From Eucalyptus grandis (lineage: Eukaryota; Streptophyta; Magnoliopsida; Myrtales; Myrtaceae), in NCBI RefSeq assembly GCF_016545825.1, contig NC_052613.1, positions 47,226,112 to 47,290,111 of the forward strand: DNA of 64,000 nt. The letters are read 5' to 3'. Made by a program: the position numbers and the translations under genes. The notes under the pieces were generated by a model. It made no database searches and had not been told where the DNA came from. It saw nothing but the letters and a program-made list of their open reading frames with translations. The first letter of the stretch is position 1. Every line of letters starts with the position of its first letter. Shown here piece by piece: positions 12,271 through 24,911 of the stretch.

Positions 12271-12352
12271 AAACTTCGACTAGAGAGAGAGTTGCAGTGC
12301 TAAAGCGGCGATTGGCGCCGACGGCGGTGAGGACCGGAAAGGAGACGGCCAT
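12271..12352 (-). pseudogene. Truncated DUF1218-like first-exon fragment
   Basis: From an ATG at 12352 on the minus strand it reads MAVSFPVLTAV and then joins a later part of the exon seen more fully at 29690-29818. Compared with that copy it lacks about 50 bp of the hydrophobic segment. It is part of the duplicated spacer. Confidence 0.45.
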
Positions 12353-13308
12353 TTTCTTTTCCCCACCAGCGAGGAGAGGAGTAGGAACGTGAGTGGGTGG
12401 ACTCACTCTGACTCGCTCACTGCGAAATCTCCCCTTTTCCTACTGTTCGCCATGCGTGACTCACAGCCGAATATACTTCTTTCGAGCGAGAGAGATGGAA
12501 AAGCGAGAAAGGAAGAGGAAGAAGGGGAGAGAAGTAATGATCCCTTACTTCCACGGCCCATCTCGCGCATCTCTGATCTGAGCCGTTGATGCTGAGTTCT
12601 TCATGGGGAGCTGAAAAGATTGCGACCGAGATGTCGGGCGGGGGTTCGGGCGGATGGCCCAGAGGCTTCGGTTCGGCGTCCTCTTTAACTGGTGGGGCCC
12701 ATTTTTGACCGCTTTTTTGACAAATGAGGAAACAAACGTCTGGACAAACAGCTGGAGCGCCGTTGGATCCCGGAGGGCCGAGGCGCCGATACACCTGGAC
12801 GGGTCGCCGGACGTCGTGGGTCGCGACGGCCCATTAACCGCTCAGTTTTCGGGTTTCCTTTTTTTATTATTTGTCTTTTCCTTTTCTTTCCATGCGATAT
12901 TGTGTTTTATCATTCTATCCCCCACAAAAAAAGGAGAGTGAAAGTATAACAAAATTTCTGAATCTGTAACGGAAGTATATTAACCACTTGATTTGGACGG
13001 AGCGATTAGGAAACAAATGAGAGAATCTGAACAAATTATAAGGGAAAAGGAAGTAAAAGATTTAAAGGAATTATATTGTGTTCCATTCCCAGCTAAAAAA
13101 AAGGAAAGAAAAAAATACAATAAATATTCTGAATTTGTAACGTAATCGCTTAATTTGGATGGACTGGTTAAGAAAGGAATGAGAGGATTTGGATAATTAT
13201 AAGGAGAAAAGTAAATAAAGATTTCAAAGTAATTGAATTATAATGTTATTTGGATGCTAGTGAGAGAAAAAAAAGAAAAGAATATATTATTCATGAATAT
13301 TTTCTTAC
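12353..13308. other. Duplicated spacer, no gene supported
   Basis: This matches 29819-30560 and partly 50415-50960: a GC-richer half to about 12850, then AT-rich sequence with repeated AAAAAAGGAAAG and TTTGGATGGA motifs. Overlapping ORFs on both strands at 12.39-12.94 kb are not conserved in frame between copies, so none is annotated. Confidence 0.6.
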
Positions 13309-13323
13309 GTATACATGAGGGAA

Positions 13324-13928
13324 GCGTAATGTGGTTTTCGTGGCTTGAGACTACCTCGGGCATTTTTTCTACTGCCTCGGCATGGGAGGCTATTCGTGCA
13401 AAGCGTAATGTGGTTCATTGGCATTCCTTTGTGTGGAGTAAATCTATTATCCCGAGGCACCAATTCCATTTGTGGCTCATCACAAGGAATCGTCTTCCCA
13501 CTCAGGTCTTTCTTTTTTCCTTTGGTAGGATTCCCGATGGTGCTTGTGTTTTTGTAACTCTAGACCGGATTCCATTAATCATCTCTTCTTTGGGTGCCCA
13601 ATTACTGCTAGCTTGGCTTCGTTTTGGGCTTCTAAATGCAACCATATATGGCATGGTACCAAACCATGGCAAGATACTATCTTTTGGGCCCTTAAAGCTC
13701 TCTCAGGCGATTGCTAGATTTTCCTTCGCTGCGCTTTGCCACCTTATTTGCAAAACTAGGAATGGCATTCTCTTTTGGGGCAAGACTCTTGTTGTGCCTA
13801 TCATGAAGAACCACCTACTTAAAGTTGTGAGGGACAAAGCCATCTCCTTTAGCCAAGTGATAGATACTCCGAGAAATAGAATAACTCAACGAATTTGGGG
13901 TATTGACCTGGCCATCTTTGCGGACTAA
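13324..13928 (+). pseudogene. LINE zf-RVT domain fragment
   Basis: An open frame with FSTASAWEAIRAKRNVVHWH, then VWSKSIIPRHQFHLWLITRNRLPTQ, is the zinc-binding domain found at the C-terminus of plant LINE polymerases. The following cysteine/histidine part (usually C..C....ES..HLFF.C) is shifted out of frame near 13550. The open frame begins upstream of the element edge by chance. It belongs to a transposon, not a host gene. Confidence 0.8.
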
Positions 13929-13980
13929 GTGCTTCGGCCTTTGCTATTTCGTCGCCTACCAGGGTGTCAAGGTCTCATTG

Positions 13981-16900
13981 TGTCACGCCCCGAACCTCGA
14001 GCGCGTGCCCATCCCTCTCTGGTCAATAAAATTTTGCGACTTCCCAAGATGAGTCGCCGACCCTTTCCATTTTATTGCACATGCGGAAGCGAAAAGAAAT
14101 CCCCTGATAGTAATCATCTCGGGATAAAAAAGCATGATACGAATTCACGAAACAAACATGCTTTTATATATATACTGAGTCATGTACAAAAGTCTATGCC
14201 AAAAGATTACAAAAGACTAGCATTCCAAAAGAAGTAGTCCTAACTAACCTATGCTTCCGATCACCTCCTCTCAGCTCCAGGTCCTCCACTCGACAACCCT
14301 GAAAATATTGTCCCACAATAGAGTGAGATAAAATCTCAGCGAGTCTAAGCCCTAAACCTCAATTAAAAGGGAAATACGTCCAGAAGCGTCCTAACCACGC
14401 AATCATACCATTAGCATAAAGGACTTACCTCGCCTCAGTTTCACATTGCAGGTCAGCACAGTTCATATACATTATGTATAGAATCGATACATCCAACAAT
14501 TGAATCGCATCACTCAACTCAATAAATCACAGGGGTGCAGATTATAGGGTCAAATGTTATGACATGTCCCATACCATGTCACACAATTTTGTTCCATAAT
14601 CCGGCGCATCAAACTCAACCATCATGTGTTCCAATTGTTAATTACACTCCTTAAGAGTACGGCCAACTCTATTGATGGTCTTCTGGCATTGCCAGGCGTC
14701 GTCTCACTTCCTTTGAGTATGGCGACGTCTCTCAATTAGACGGCTTCCCCGAATGAGCGTAGGTTCAGAATCTACTACGACCCGAGTCCCAATGAATGGG
14801 TAACATTTGGCTTAACAACCCATGATGGTTTCTCTTAACCAACACATGACCAATCAATCTCGACCTTGGACATTGTGCATATGCCTCCATTAAAATAGTG
14901 ATCATGGCTTATTTTCTTCGTATTAAAAACATCCCGAAAATAGTCGTGTGTGGGTACACGGTTAATTCGAACCAGAAGACTGATACCTATCTTTTTCAAA
15001 CCCCACTATTTGATATAGTACTTAAAATCCATTTTCGGTGTTAAAACCCGACACCCGGGATTTTCTAAATAAATATCAAAATCCAACAATTTTGGAATTA
15101 AATACTCAAAATTCCAATCGGCACTCAATTTGCACAACTAACACTCAATTGTAGAAATTAACCATACCATTGCAATCAATACAAAATCCTAGTCACCGGC
15201 TATCCCAGCCTAAATTCCGAAAAAATAATTAATAAATAATTAATTTCGAAAATTAATTAATTAATTCAATTTAATTTCTAAAAATACTAACCTTGGCCAA
15301 AATTATTAAATTAAATATCAATACGAACCCGGAAAATTCCCGAACTCTTCTAGATAAACAGTACAATTTATTTAGGCCTTAGCTAAACCATGCAAATCAC
15401 CTAACATGCTTAATTAAATAACTACATTTCTAATTTAATCTAATTAACCACCTAATTCCTAATAAAATAAATCTAAACACCCCTTAAACGTCATTAACCT
15501 ACTAAATAGAGTTTAGAGTATAAACTCACCGGTTAATTGCGGAAACCGGTTCACCGCAACGGTGACACGATGACGGCCAAAAACCGAACTTTCGACGGCA
15601 TCAACGGACTTGGACTAGGCCCAAACTTGGCCCAACAAATCTCAACCCAAATATGAGATTTGTTTTTGAAATGGACCGGGCTTGAAGCGGCTGACCTTGC
15701 GGGCTTGGGCTGCTGAAATAGACAACTTGCTGGGCTTCAAAGTTGGACTGGACTGCTGATGGGCTAAACAAAATGGGCTCAAAGGAGCTGCTTCTTGGGC
15801 TGTAGAGAGTTGGGCCGATCGTGCAGGCTTTTGGGCTTGAGCAGAGAAGGAGCTGTTGGACTGACTTCCTCGGGCCGAACAAGAAAATTACGTGGGCTTG
15901 TGGGACTGAAATCAAGTGGCTTCGCTGGTCTTCGAGCTGGGGAAAAAGACGCGGCCACGGATCTGCTTCGGTGGAGGGTTTTCGCTGCTGGTTGTTTGAC
16001 TGAAGAAGACGCCAGGTGGGGCAGGCATGCTGGCAGAAGAACGGATGAAGATGCTGGACGCTCGGTGGAACAAAGCAAGTGATGGTGGGCTCACTTGTTG
16101 CTGGACTCGTGGGGGAATGGTCAACAAAGGAGTTCTACTTGCAAGGATGTTGACTGAAGCTTCGGTGGATTTGGAAAACAGAAGGTGGAGGGGTGTTGGA
16201 TGATGGTGAATGATGATGGTGATGGGGGAAGAGACGTGGGCTTCGCTGGGGACGTCGCAAATCAAGGAAAGAAGACGTGGGGTCTTCGGCAGAAACAAAA
16301 TAGAAGAAAAGAAAGGCAACAGCTGAGAGAGATAAATGAAAGCGAAGCAGCACTGTGAAGAAGGAGGAAAGAGGAACGACGTGGACGAAGCTGCACCGAA
16401 TGAAATGAAATGGAAGAGGCGTTCGTGGAGAGCAGCTGGCTTTGTGGTGTGGCGTCCGCGTGAAGGAGATGGAGGAAGGGAGTCGTGCACGAGAAGCTGC
16501 CGAAGGGGGAGGATAAAATCAACCAAACAAATATCTAATTCATCATGACTTTGGTCTAAGAAGTCTCCAAGCTTATCCAATGGTGTCCCCTATTTCTTTC
16601 TAGCCTTTTAATCCACCAATAATTCAAATTAAGGCCAAAATTGCAACCTCCAAAATGGCATACGAATTTCACCATAAACACTTCAATTTCCTCTTCGATT
16701 ATCCAAATCGAGGTCCGATTTCGCTGAAGAAAAATCCTGAACAATTTTCCGTAAATCTCTGACACTCAAAGGCTTGGCTTGGTAGTCCAAATTTCCCTTA
16801 ATTCGACCCATCTGAATTTCCGCTAATTTTCCGCAACGTCCGAACCGATTTTCCGAAAATTTTTTGAATTTCTGAAAATTCTTTGGAGGATGAGTTGATG

Positions 16901-17472
16901 TTCCTAAAATAGATTGTGACATGACGGAATTTTTGATTTCTGAAATCGGGTTCAAATTCGTAGTTAATTTCAATCCGGGCCGTTTTTAATGTGACTTAGT
17001 CTACCGGGTAACTTTTAGGAATTCTTGGTGCAATTGACCCGTGATCGATTTATCTCGAGTCACATTGTACATCTTTGACACATTGATGACTCTCGATTGT
17101 CATGAAATTCTCGAGGTATCAATTACGGGCACTGGATACCAAAACGATAAAAAAATCGGTCTAGTACCGATCGACGAGTATTTTGCAATTAGGTGGAATC
17201 ACCCACATTTTGATCACATATCTTAATCGAATCGACCTATCTCTGGTCTCTGTTCAATTTCTGATAGTGCCGTAATGACCCTTGCAGACCAACACAGTCA
17301 AGCAGTCGATTCTTAGTCGAATTCTCAAGTCCATTGCATTTAAATTCCTTAATTGCTTCCCCCAATAGTCTAGTTATCCCATGAGTGGCCAACTCAGGGA
17401 ATAGAACTATCGGCGTGTCGATGAAAGACCCGATTTAATCAAAAACAAAATCTGAAAATTCAGGATGTCACA
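13981..17472 (+). mobile_element. Solo LTR of about 3.5 kb (Gypsy-type) nested in the LINE
   Basis: Begins TGTCACGCCCCGAAC and ends GGATGTCACA, so it has TG...CA ends. It is flanked by the 5-bp duplication CATTG (13976-13980 and 17473-17477). I see no PBS, polypurine tract or gag/pol inside, which is why I call it a solo LTR; a coding-less derivative is the alternative. The interior has a GC-rich part (15.6-16.5 kb) with overlapping chance ORFs and AT-rich flanks. The orientation is assumed from LTR-end style. Confidence 0.75.
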
Positions 17473-17773
17473 CATTGCCTTTTCTTTCGGAGGGTTGGTG
17501 TTGTTCTTGTCCGTTGGCTCCTTTTGGCTGTTTTCGCTTGTCTGGTTGTATTTTCTTGTAGCTTTTCTTTCTATTTGACTCTTTCGTGGATGCCGTTTGG
17601 CCTCCTGTTGCTACCTTGGTAGCTTTTGGCTTCCTTTTCCTGGCATCTTTCCACTCAACCTGACTTGTTACCTCGTTGAGTGTAAGTTTTTTATGCTAGT
17701 TTTCGAGTTGTTTTGTTTGGTTTAAATCAATATATTCTTACCTTACCAAAAAAAAAAAGTATAGATGAGGGAA

Positions 17774-18620
17774 AACGAATAATGCGGAAAATATTTTTCA
17801 TTAACTAATTATTTCAAGTGATACAAATTATCATTTTTAGGAAAATATTTTTCAAATCATTTATATTTCACGAAATGGAGCGCAAATCTCTCATAATGTT
17901 TCCTAATCATTTTCTTCCATCCATTTCCTTCGAGTTAAACATGATTGTGTTCTATTACACTTTCTCATGCCTCTCAATCTTTCCTAACAACATAGTGCGC
18001 ATCTTAATATTTACCAACGGTCTATCTGAAAAGAAGAATCAAATTTTTTTCATTAGGGTTCATTTGTTTCGCAAAAAATATATTATTCATAACTTTTTTT
18101 CAAGAAATCATTTTCTAGAAAAATAATCATATTTTTAGGTGTTTTGCTCAAACTTGAAAATGAGCTAGGAAAAAATTTCCATTATTTATTATTAAAAATC
18201 TGATTTGATGTTCTTCTGCGCACTCATTTTAATTATTTTTTATACTTATTTTTTAAAAATCAGATTTTAAAATTTTAATTAATTTCTTTTTGCTTTTTCC
18301 CACAGATGAGCTCAAGCTCTCACTATGCTAGTGAAATGATTCATATAAGCTAACATTATCTGCAAAGCAGAGCTCAGAGGCAAAAGCGCGATCATGCCGG
18401 TAATTCTCTCCACTGAAATTGGTTTTAGGAGACTTTACCATCAAAAATAAAAAATATTGAAGCACTAGACTCATATCTTAGTTGATTCAAAATTGAATTG
18501 AAAATTTTATGAATCCACGACATCCCAAACTATCATTTCTATATATATTCATAACTTAATCACTTCCTGATTAGTTCAAAATTTATAAAACCCTAATTTG
18601 TGTCATAACCCAAATATTAC
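17774..18620. other. AT-rich spacer of the duplicated unit
   Basis: Matches 30.6-31.7 and 57.2-57.75 kb. It is rich in A/T runs. The short ORF at 17818-18126 is not preserved in the paralogous copies. No gene or RNA is supported. Confidence 0.6.
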
Positions 18621-19632
18621 TCCGATTAAACCAACGGATGAGGCGGGCGCGTACTGGCACTGGATACAAAGTCAAATCGCTTGACGAAGTCACTTGGCGC
18701 AATAGCCTCTTCCCTTACCTCTTCTTTCTTCTCCGCTTTGTCCTTCTCTTTCTTTTCGCTGAGCGAGCTCTCGTTCTGTTTACGCTGAACATGCCCTTTC
18801 TTTCTTCTTATCCTTTTTTTAATAATTTTTATATGGGTTCCACCACGATCCTTTTGACTCTAAATATTACAAAAAATTGACGGAGACGTCTTCGATCGAA
18901 GAGGAGGATAAATGTAGCGATGCGAAAGGCAATCACTGACGGTGAAGTCCGAGATTCAGCTAACAGCGACGGGCTCTTGACTCGGACGGAGGAGACGAGT
19001 TTTGACTTCGACTCAAGACCAAATCTAGAACCTAATTCGGACTTTGAAGGAGACACTGCTTGCGGAGGAGCTGCCGAGGGGGGTGGGGCGGCGGGGGATC
19101 GTGGGGAGAGAGAGAGAGAGCGGGAGTGAAGGGATTTTAGAGAGAGAAATCGAGAGAAGCGTTAGAAGGTCGGGGAGGGATCTCCATGTCCAGAAAGAGG
19201 ATGAGAGGACGCCCTGAAAAGAAATCATTTTCCCCAATTTTTGAAGGGACTTTTCTGTCGACAGGAAACGCGTTCATTTTCCCCTAAATATTTTTTCCAC
19301 GCAAATTTGTTTTTTTTCAGAAAAATATTTTTTCGTGATACAAACGGGAAGGGAGGGCCTGTCTAATCTTCAAGTCTACTCTCCAGGTCTTCTCTTGGAG
19401 TCTTCCGTGTCCACTATTCCAGTCAACTAGACTGTATCAGCAGATTCCAAGAAACTGAATATGCAGGAAGGAATTACCAATGAGAATGCCTTCTTCAACG
19501 TCCAAATATTAATTTCATCCTTGTCTTTGCTTATGCTGATGCTATTCATTGGTAGAGCGCGCACGATGATACGTGCTATCGACTCCTTCCTTTTCTCCCT
19601 CAAAAACCAGAGTTTGTTTTCCAGTTCGTAAA
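18621..19632 (+). promoter_or_regulatory. Upstream/leader region of LRK10L-2
   Basis: Homologous to the upstream blocks of the other copies. It contains a GC-rich stretch with a short ORF (MRKAITDGEVRDSANSDG from 18920). Its upstream part recurs in degraded form at 37.79 and 58.14 kb. A GA-rich tract lies near 19107, followed by the conserved leader. The short ORF could be a leftover first exon, but I do not recognise it. Confidence 0.4.
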
Positions 19633-19655
19633 ATGGGTATAGAGCATTGTAGTAT

Positions 19656-20236
19656 TGTTAGAAGAATTAAACAAGTTTTGCAAGATCAGAAGTGCATAGA
19701 AGTCAGCATCAGTAGAAAAGCCAAACTTGAAGAAGCAACTGAAACAGAGGAAGCTGAAACAGAGGAAGGTCGTGAGTTGGCGATCCAATTGAACTAATGA
19801 GCTGGCGATCCGTGACAACAGGAGTTGATCCATGAGCTGGCAATCCGTGGCAACAGGAGCTGGTGATCCATGAGAGTAAAACTGAATCACGAAGCGAGGT
19901 CAAGCGAATCAAAAAGAAGCTACACAGTCAGAAGAAATACACGTGTATTGCTTATCTTCTGTTGTAACAATTTGATAACAGAAAACAGTTGAGCTAGTGA
20001 TTTAGTATAAAAGGAAAATAGAGAACGAGAGAGAGGTATGGGAGTTTATTGTTAGTTCTGAGTTGCTAAGCTCTTCCCGTTCTTCATCGAAGCTTTTTCT
20101 TCGTTCTCTTCGTATTTGGAATTGATGAAAGATTGTGTAAAGAAGAACTCGAAGTTCTGAAGAAGAAATATACCAGAAGTCTGAGGTATTTTCATTGATT
20201 GCTCGAAGATCTTGTTCTGTATTCGATTTCTTCTCA
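19656..20236 (+). repeat. Left LTR of the Copia element
   Basis: 581 bp, TG...CA ends (TGTTAGAAG...TTCTCA). TATAAAA at 20006-20012 is the likely promoter. Contains three tandem-like variants of GAGCTGGCGATCCGTG at about 19775-19870. Confidence 0.95.
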
Positions 20237-20248
20237 TGGTATCAGAGC
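20237..20248 (+). other. Primer-binding site (initiator tRNA-Met)
   Basis: TGGTATCAGAGC immediately after the left LTR is complementary to the 3' end of plant initiator tRNA-Met, the standard Copia primer. Confidence 0.95.
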
Positions 20249-20383
20249 ACATCACCTGGGTATGATAGTTCTGATGAGTTCTTACTGCATGATTTGATAA
20301 AGATCTTAGTAGTTCTTAGATAGCTTATCTTCAAAGTTTACTGGATTATCTTCAAATCTTCAAAGTCTTTGAAACATAGAAGA

Positions 20384-21494
20384 ATGGCCACTAGAGTGCA
20401 GAAGTATCCTTTCCCTATTCATGTGAATATAGGTAACTTCGTTACTACCAAGTTGAATGAAGAAAACTTTCTGTTGTGGCAAGCTCAGTTTAATAGATTT
20501 CTGAAAAGCCAAGATCTAATTGGCTTTATTAATGGTGAAACATTACCTCCAAGTCGAATGATACAACCGAGACAGAGAAATAATGAATCCTGATCACCTG
20601 GATTGGATAGAAACCGATCAGCTTATATCATCCTGGATAAGCGGTGCGGTATCAGAAAATATTCTAAGTCTAATAATTGGCTTAGATACCTCTTTTGAAG
20701 TATGGTAGGCTCTCATAAATAGATTTACACAGAAATCTATTGCAAAGGAGTTTGAGTTAAGAGGAAAACTTCAAGCTTGCAAGAAAAGAAACAGATCACT
20801 AAGCGAATATCTTCGAGAGTTCAAAAACATTTGTGATCAATTGAATGCAATTAGAAAACCTGTTGATGATATAACAAGAATGTTTGGAATACTGGAAGGG
20901 CTAGGTCTAGAATATGAAACTTTCAGAACAACCATGTATTGTCTTAAGCCTCAGCCAGAGTATGATGAGGTTATCTCCCAACTTGAAAGGTTTGAAACCC
21001 GATTACAAACATACTCTATAAATGAGTATAATTCTAACTTGGCCTATTATGGGCAAAGAAAAGCTGGAACAAGTCAGCAAAGAATCAATCCCAGAAATCA
21101 AAAAGAAAATTTTCGAGGAGAAGTGAGCTATGGAAGAGGTCAGCCTTTTATTAGAAGGGAATATGGAAATAATTCTGCAGAAGCTGGAAGGAATCAACAA
21201 CATAGAATGAATAACCTGTATTCAACTCAGCAAGGTCAGGTTAATAAGGATAATTGGTCCAGCTATGGACAAGGATTTCGACCCTATTCAAATCCTGCAC
21301 AAATGTATCAAAGTGTTAGGTCGTACCCACTACAAAGCTCAAATGGTGATAGACAAACACAGAATACAAAGCCTACCAATAATGGCTCTCGCAATGCCAG
21401 ATCCGTAAGAAATCAGGTCACACAAAGACTCGGATGTTGGTATAGATTCGACAATTCATACCAGGTGGATGAAATACCAACTGCATTAGCATAG
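20384..21494 (+). pseudogene. Copia gag, broken
   Basis: The frame from ATG 20384 gives a UBN2/retrotran_gag start (NFLLWQAQFNRFLKSQDL) and stops at 20593. A shifted frame continues with NPDHLDWIETDQLISSWI, meets a TAG near 20705, and resumes to 21494. The zinc-knuckle region (about 21410-21460) is shifted and keeps only part of its cysteines. A Gln/Asn-rich segment lies before it. Gag would form the virus-like particle. Confidence 0.85.
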
Positions 21495-22950
21495 TTCACA
21501 TTGAAGAACCCTATGGCTCGAATGGTATCCGGATACGGGGCTACGGCACACATTATCTCGTAACCCGGTATGATTCAAAACTTCAATACATATAGTGGTA
21601 ATGACTTTGTCATGATAGGAGATGGATCTCACTTATCAATCTCATGCATTGGTAATGGAATACTAAATACAGGAAATAACAAATTACCTCTAAATGATGT
21701 ATTGATAGTCCCTGCAATCACCAAGAATCTTCTATCTGTATCGAAACTGACAGATGACTATCCCTGCTCTTTTATTTTTGACAAACATGGGGTATATCTA
21801 AAGGACAATCACAATCATACAACAGTGAAGCTAGGAAGGAAAGTCAAGGGACTTTACCAGGTGGAACCTAAAGCTGCAGAAGCTTTCTTCATACAAACTC
21901 AACAGGAAGTAGCAGAAGATATCTGGCATCAAAGGCTTGCTCACACCAATCTTAAAACAATGAAGATTATGCAGAAACAAAATCTCATTCGGCTTAGTTC
22001 CAAAATTCAGAATATATGTGGCAGTTGTCAAATTGCTAAAAGCTCAGCTTTATCGTTTCATTCCTCAGACCATATTTCTAAAGTTCCATTAGAAAGAATA
22101 CATTGTGATGTATGGGGACCTTCACCAATTCAATCTGTTCAGAAATTCTCCTACTATGTCATTTTTGTGGATGATTTTTCTCAGATGTACATTTGGATAT
22201 ATCCCATGAAACAGAAATCGAAGTATATGAGATATTTGTTATGTTTCAAAGACTTGTAGAAAATCAGCTTAGTCACAAGATAAAAATCTTCCAGAGTGAT
22301 GGAGGTGGTGAGTTCACTAGTGATAAACTCCAACTTCATCTACAGAAGTGTGGAATTCAGCAATTCATCTCCTATCCTCACACACCAGAGCAAAATGGTG
22401 TCTCGGAAAGAAAACATAGACATGTGGTCGAATTAGGATTAGCAATGATGTATCATGCTAAAGTACCACTGAAATATTGGGTCGATGCATTCAAAACAGC
22501 AATTTATGTTATCAATCTTCTTCCCATAGCAAAACTACATATGCATTCACCTCATTACCAGCTTTACAATAAGACACCAGATTACTATTATCTTCGTGTT
22601 TTTGGATCAGCTTGTTATCCATGTCTCAGGCACTATACAAAGCATAAATTTGATCCAAGATCTCTCACGTGTATCTTTCTTGGCTATAGTGAGAAGCACA
22701 AAGGATACAGATGTCTCTTACCTACAAATGGAAGAATCTACATCAGTAGACATGTAATTTTTGATGAAAATGTCTTTCCCTTTATTCATACACTTAGTAC
22801 TGAATATCAGAAGGGATCTGATCTATACAGACAGTGGATAAAAGGAGTCCTATCTTCTAGTTCCAACTCTACTAAGAAGCCTCAATCACAAGACAATCTA
22901 TCAAAGGTATATTTGCAGCATACCAGACTTAATCAAGTAGCTCCGTAAAT
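21495..22950 (+). pseudogene. Copia protease and integrase region, broken
   Basis: A frame lesion falls in the protease active-site segment (DTG, about 21530). The ORF 21570-22259 carries the GAG-pre-integrase zinc motif (WHQRLAHTN... CGSCQ) and the first catalytic Asp (HCDVWGP). After a shift near 22230 the frame 22193-22948 has the second Asp (QSDGGGEF) and Glu (NGVSERKHRH), then the C-terminal FLGYSEKHKGYRC motif. Functional integrase would insert the cDNA. Confidence 0.9.
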
Positions 22951-23064
22951 ACGTAACGATGAGCTCACTTCAAGTAGTTCAAGGTCGATTTCACATACAA
23001 ATGTCACCCGATCCGAGATACGAGTACCGTTAATAATATCTCCAGTAATATTGAATCACATCAG

Positions 23065-24911
23065 TTGCCTCCACCCTTAGAGGAACAAATATCTACAAAT
23101 CAAGAACTTGTTTCAACATCAACTGATATCACAGGACAATCTCAAATCAGTATAGACACTGGAAATATACAAGGTACATCTTCAACACATCCTATGCAAA
23201 CTAGACTACGATCTGGAATTATTAAATCAAATCCTAAATATGCTTGTCTGGTTGAGTATAAGATTCCTGTTGAACCAAAATCAATAAAGTCTGCTTTAGC
23301 AGACCAAGGCTGGTACCAAGCAATGCTAGAAGAAATGGATGCCTTATATCAGAATCAAACCTGGGAACTAGTTCCTCGCACTAATCACATGAATGTAATC
23401 GGGTGCAAATGGGTGTTCAAGACAAAACTTGCACCCGATGGAAGCTTGGATAGACTCAAAGCTAGGCTGGTTGCCAAAGGCTTTCATCAAGAAGAAGGTC
23501 TTGATTTCACAGAAACCTTCAGTCCTGTAGTAAAACATGCAACAATTCGAATAATCCTATCAGTAGCTATGATGAAACAATGGAAAATCCATCAATTAGA
23601 TGTCAAAAATGCTTTCTTACATGGACACTTAAGTGAAAGTGTTCATGGAGCAACCTCCAGGATTTAAAGATTCACAAAAGCCTCACCATGTTTGTCTCCT
23701 TCGAAGATCTCTTTATGGACTTCGACAAGCTCCTCGAGCCTGGTTTGATCGGTTCAGCAGCTTTCTGCTCGAATATGGCTTTTTCTGTAGCTCTACTGAT
23801 CCTTCTCTATTCATCCTGCATACTGACACAGCCACTATTCTCCTATTACCGTATGTAGATGATATTATTCTCACTGGAAGCTCACCTCACATGATTTCTA
23901 GTCTTATTACTTCCGAGTACTCATTTTCATATGAAGGATCTAGGTTCTCTTCACTATTTTCTTGGTATAGAAGCTACACAAAACTCAGATTATCTATTCC
24001 TTTGCCAAACCAAATATGCTCTAGATCTTCTCACTCGAGCTCATATGCTACACTCCAAACCGCTTTCAACTCCTCTTTCACTAAAACCATCCATTTTAAT
24101 CAATGATTCTCTACATTTCCATAATCCTACTGAGTACAGAAGCCTAGTTGGAGGTTTGCAATATCTCACCTTAACTAGACCAGACATTGCTTATGCCACA
24201 AACATACTCTGCCAACAAATGAAGCAACCTACAATTGCCGACTTCAATAAATTGAAAAGAGTCTTACGGTATATAAAGGCTACTATAAAGCTTGGCTTAT
24301 TTCTTCACTCTCACAGTACAATGCATCTTTATGGTTACTCTGATTCAGATTGGGCTGGTTGTCTCGAAACCAGAAGATCAACTACTGGTTTCTGTATATA
24401 TATTGGATCCAATCTTATATCCTGGGCAGCCAAGAAACAACCTACCGTGAGCAGATCATCTACTGAAGCTGAATACCGTGCTCTTGCTTCAGCCACTGCC
24501 GATCTTACATGGGTCAGCTTTGTATTACGTGATATAGGCTGTTTTCTTAAGCCTCCTATTCATTTGTACTGTGACAATAAGTCTGCAATATCTCTTACTC
24601 TAAATCCTGTCTTACACGCTCGAACCAAACATATTGAAATAGATTTTCACTTTGTTTGGGAAAAAGTCTCCTCAGGATCATTGCATGTTAGCTACATTCC
24701 CAGTTCTTATCAATTAGCAAATATCTTTACAAAACCATTGACTAGCAGAGCACATTCTTATATGCGAAACAAATTGGGAATCTGTGCACTCTCCATTCCC
24801 AATTTGAGGGGGATGTTAGAAGAATTAAACAAGTTTTGCAAGATCGAAGTGCATAGAAGTCAGCATCGTAGAAAAGCCAAACTGAAGAAGCAATCAAACA
24901 GAGGAAGCTGA
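23065..24911 (+). pseudogene. Copia reverse transcriptase and RNase H, broken
   Basis: RT begins with WYQAMLEEMDALYQNQTWELV, with the LDVKNAFLHG motif near 23610. A shift at about 23640 moves to the frame with QPPGF and the catalytic YVDD at 23852-23863, and a second shift near 23930 leads to MKDLGSLHYFLG and the RNase H (SDWAGC, AEYRAL, KHIEIDFHF, IFTKPL). The Copia-specific HIEIDFHFV motif is intact. The last residues run into the right LTR. Confidence 0.92.
24804..24813 (+). other. Polypurine tract
   Basis: TTGAGGGGGA directly abuts the right LTR, where plus-strand DNA synthesis would be primed. Confidence 0.85.

Larger units (their letters stand above)
13324..17758 (+). mobile_element. 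5'-truncated LINE carrying a solo LTR
   Basis: Two LINE pieces (13324-13980 and 17473-17758) end in a poly(A) run. They are flanked by GTATACATGAGGGAA (13309-13323) and GTATAGATGAGGGAA (17759-17773), a 15-bp target-site duplication with one mismatch. The paralogous spacer at 30.54-30.62 kb lacks the insert. The start falls inside the zf-RVT region, so the copy was 5'-truncated, as is common in target-primed reverse transcription. Confidence 0.85.

Noticed and set aside
12389..12941. Overlapping ORFs on both strands in the spacer
   Set aside because: The homologous spacer at 29.8-30.2 kb does not keep the frames.
13233..13928. 231-codon ORF as a host gene
   Set aside because: It carries the LINE zf-RVT motif and its first 30 codons come from flanking spacer outside the element.
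15601..16580. Several overlapping ORFs up to 222 codons on both strands
   Set aside because: They lie inside the solo LTR, overlap each other in opposite strands and have low-complexity Ser/Pro- or Arg-rich translations; no domain is recognisable.
20384..24911. Possible domesticated Copia protein
   Set aside because: Gag, protease, integrase and RT are each interrupted by frame lesions and the element has both LTRs with a TSD; there is no sign of a retained single open product.
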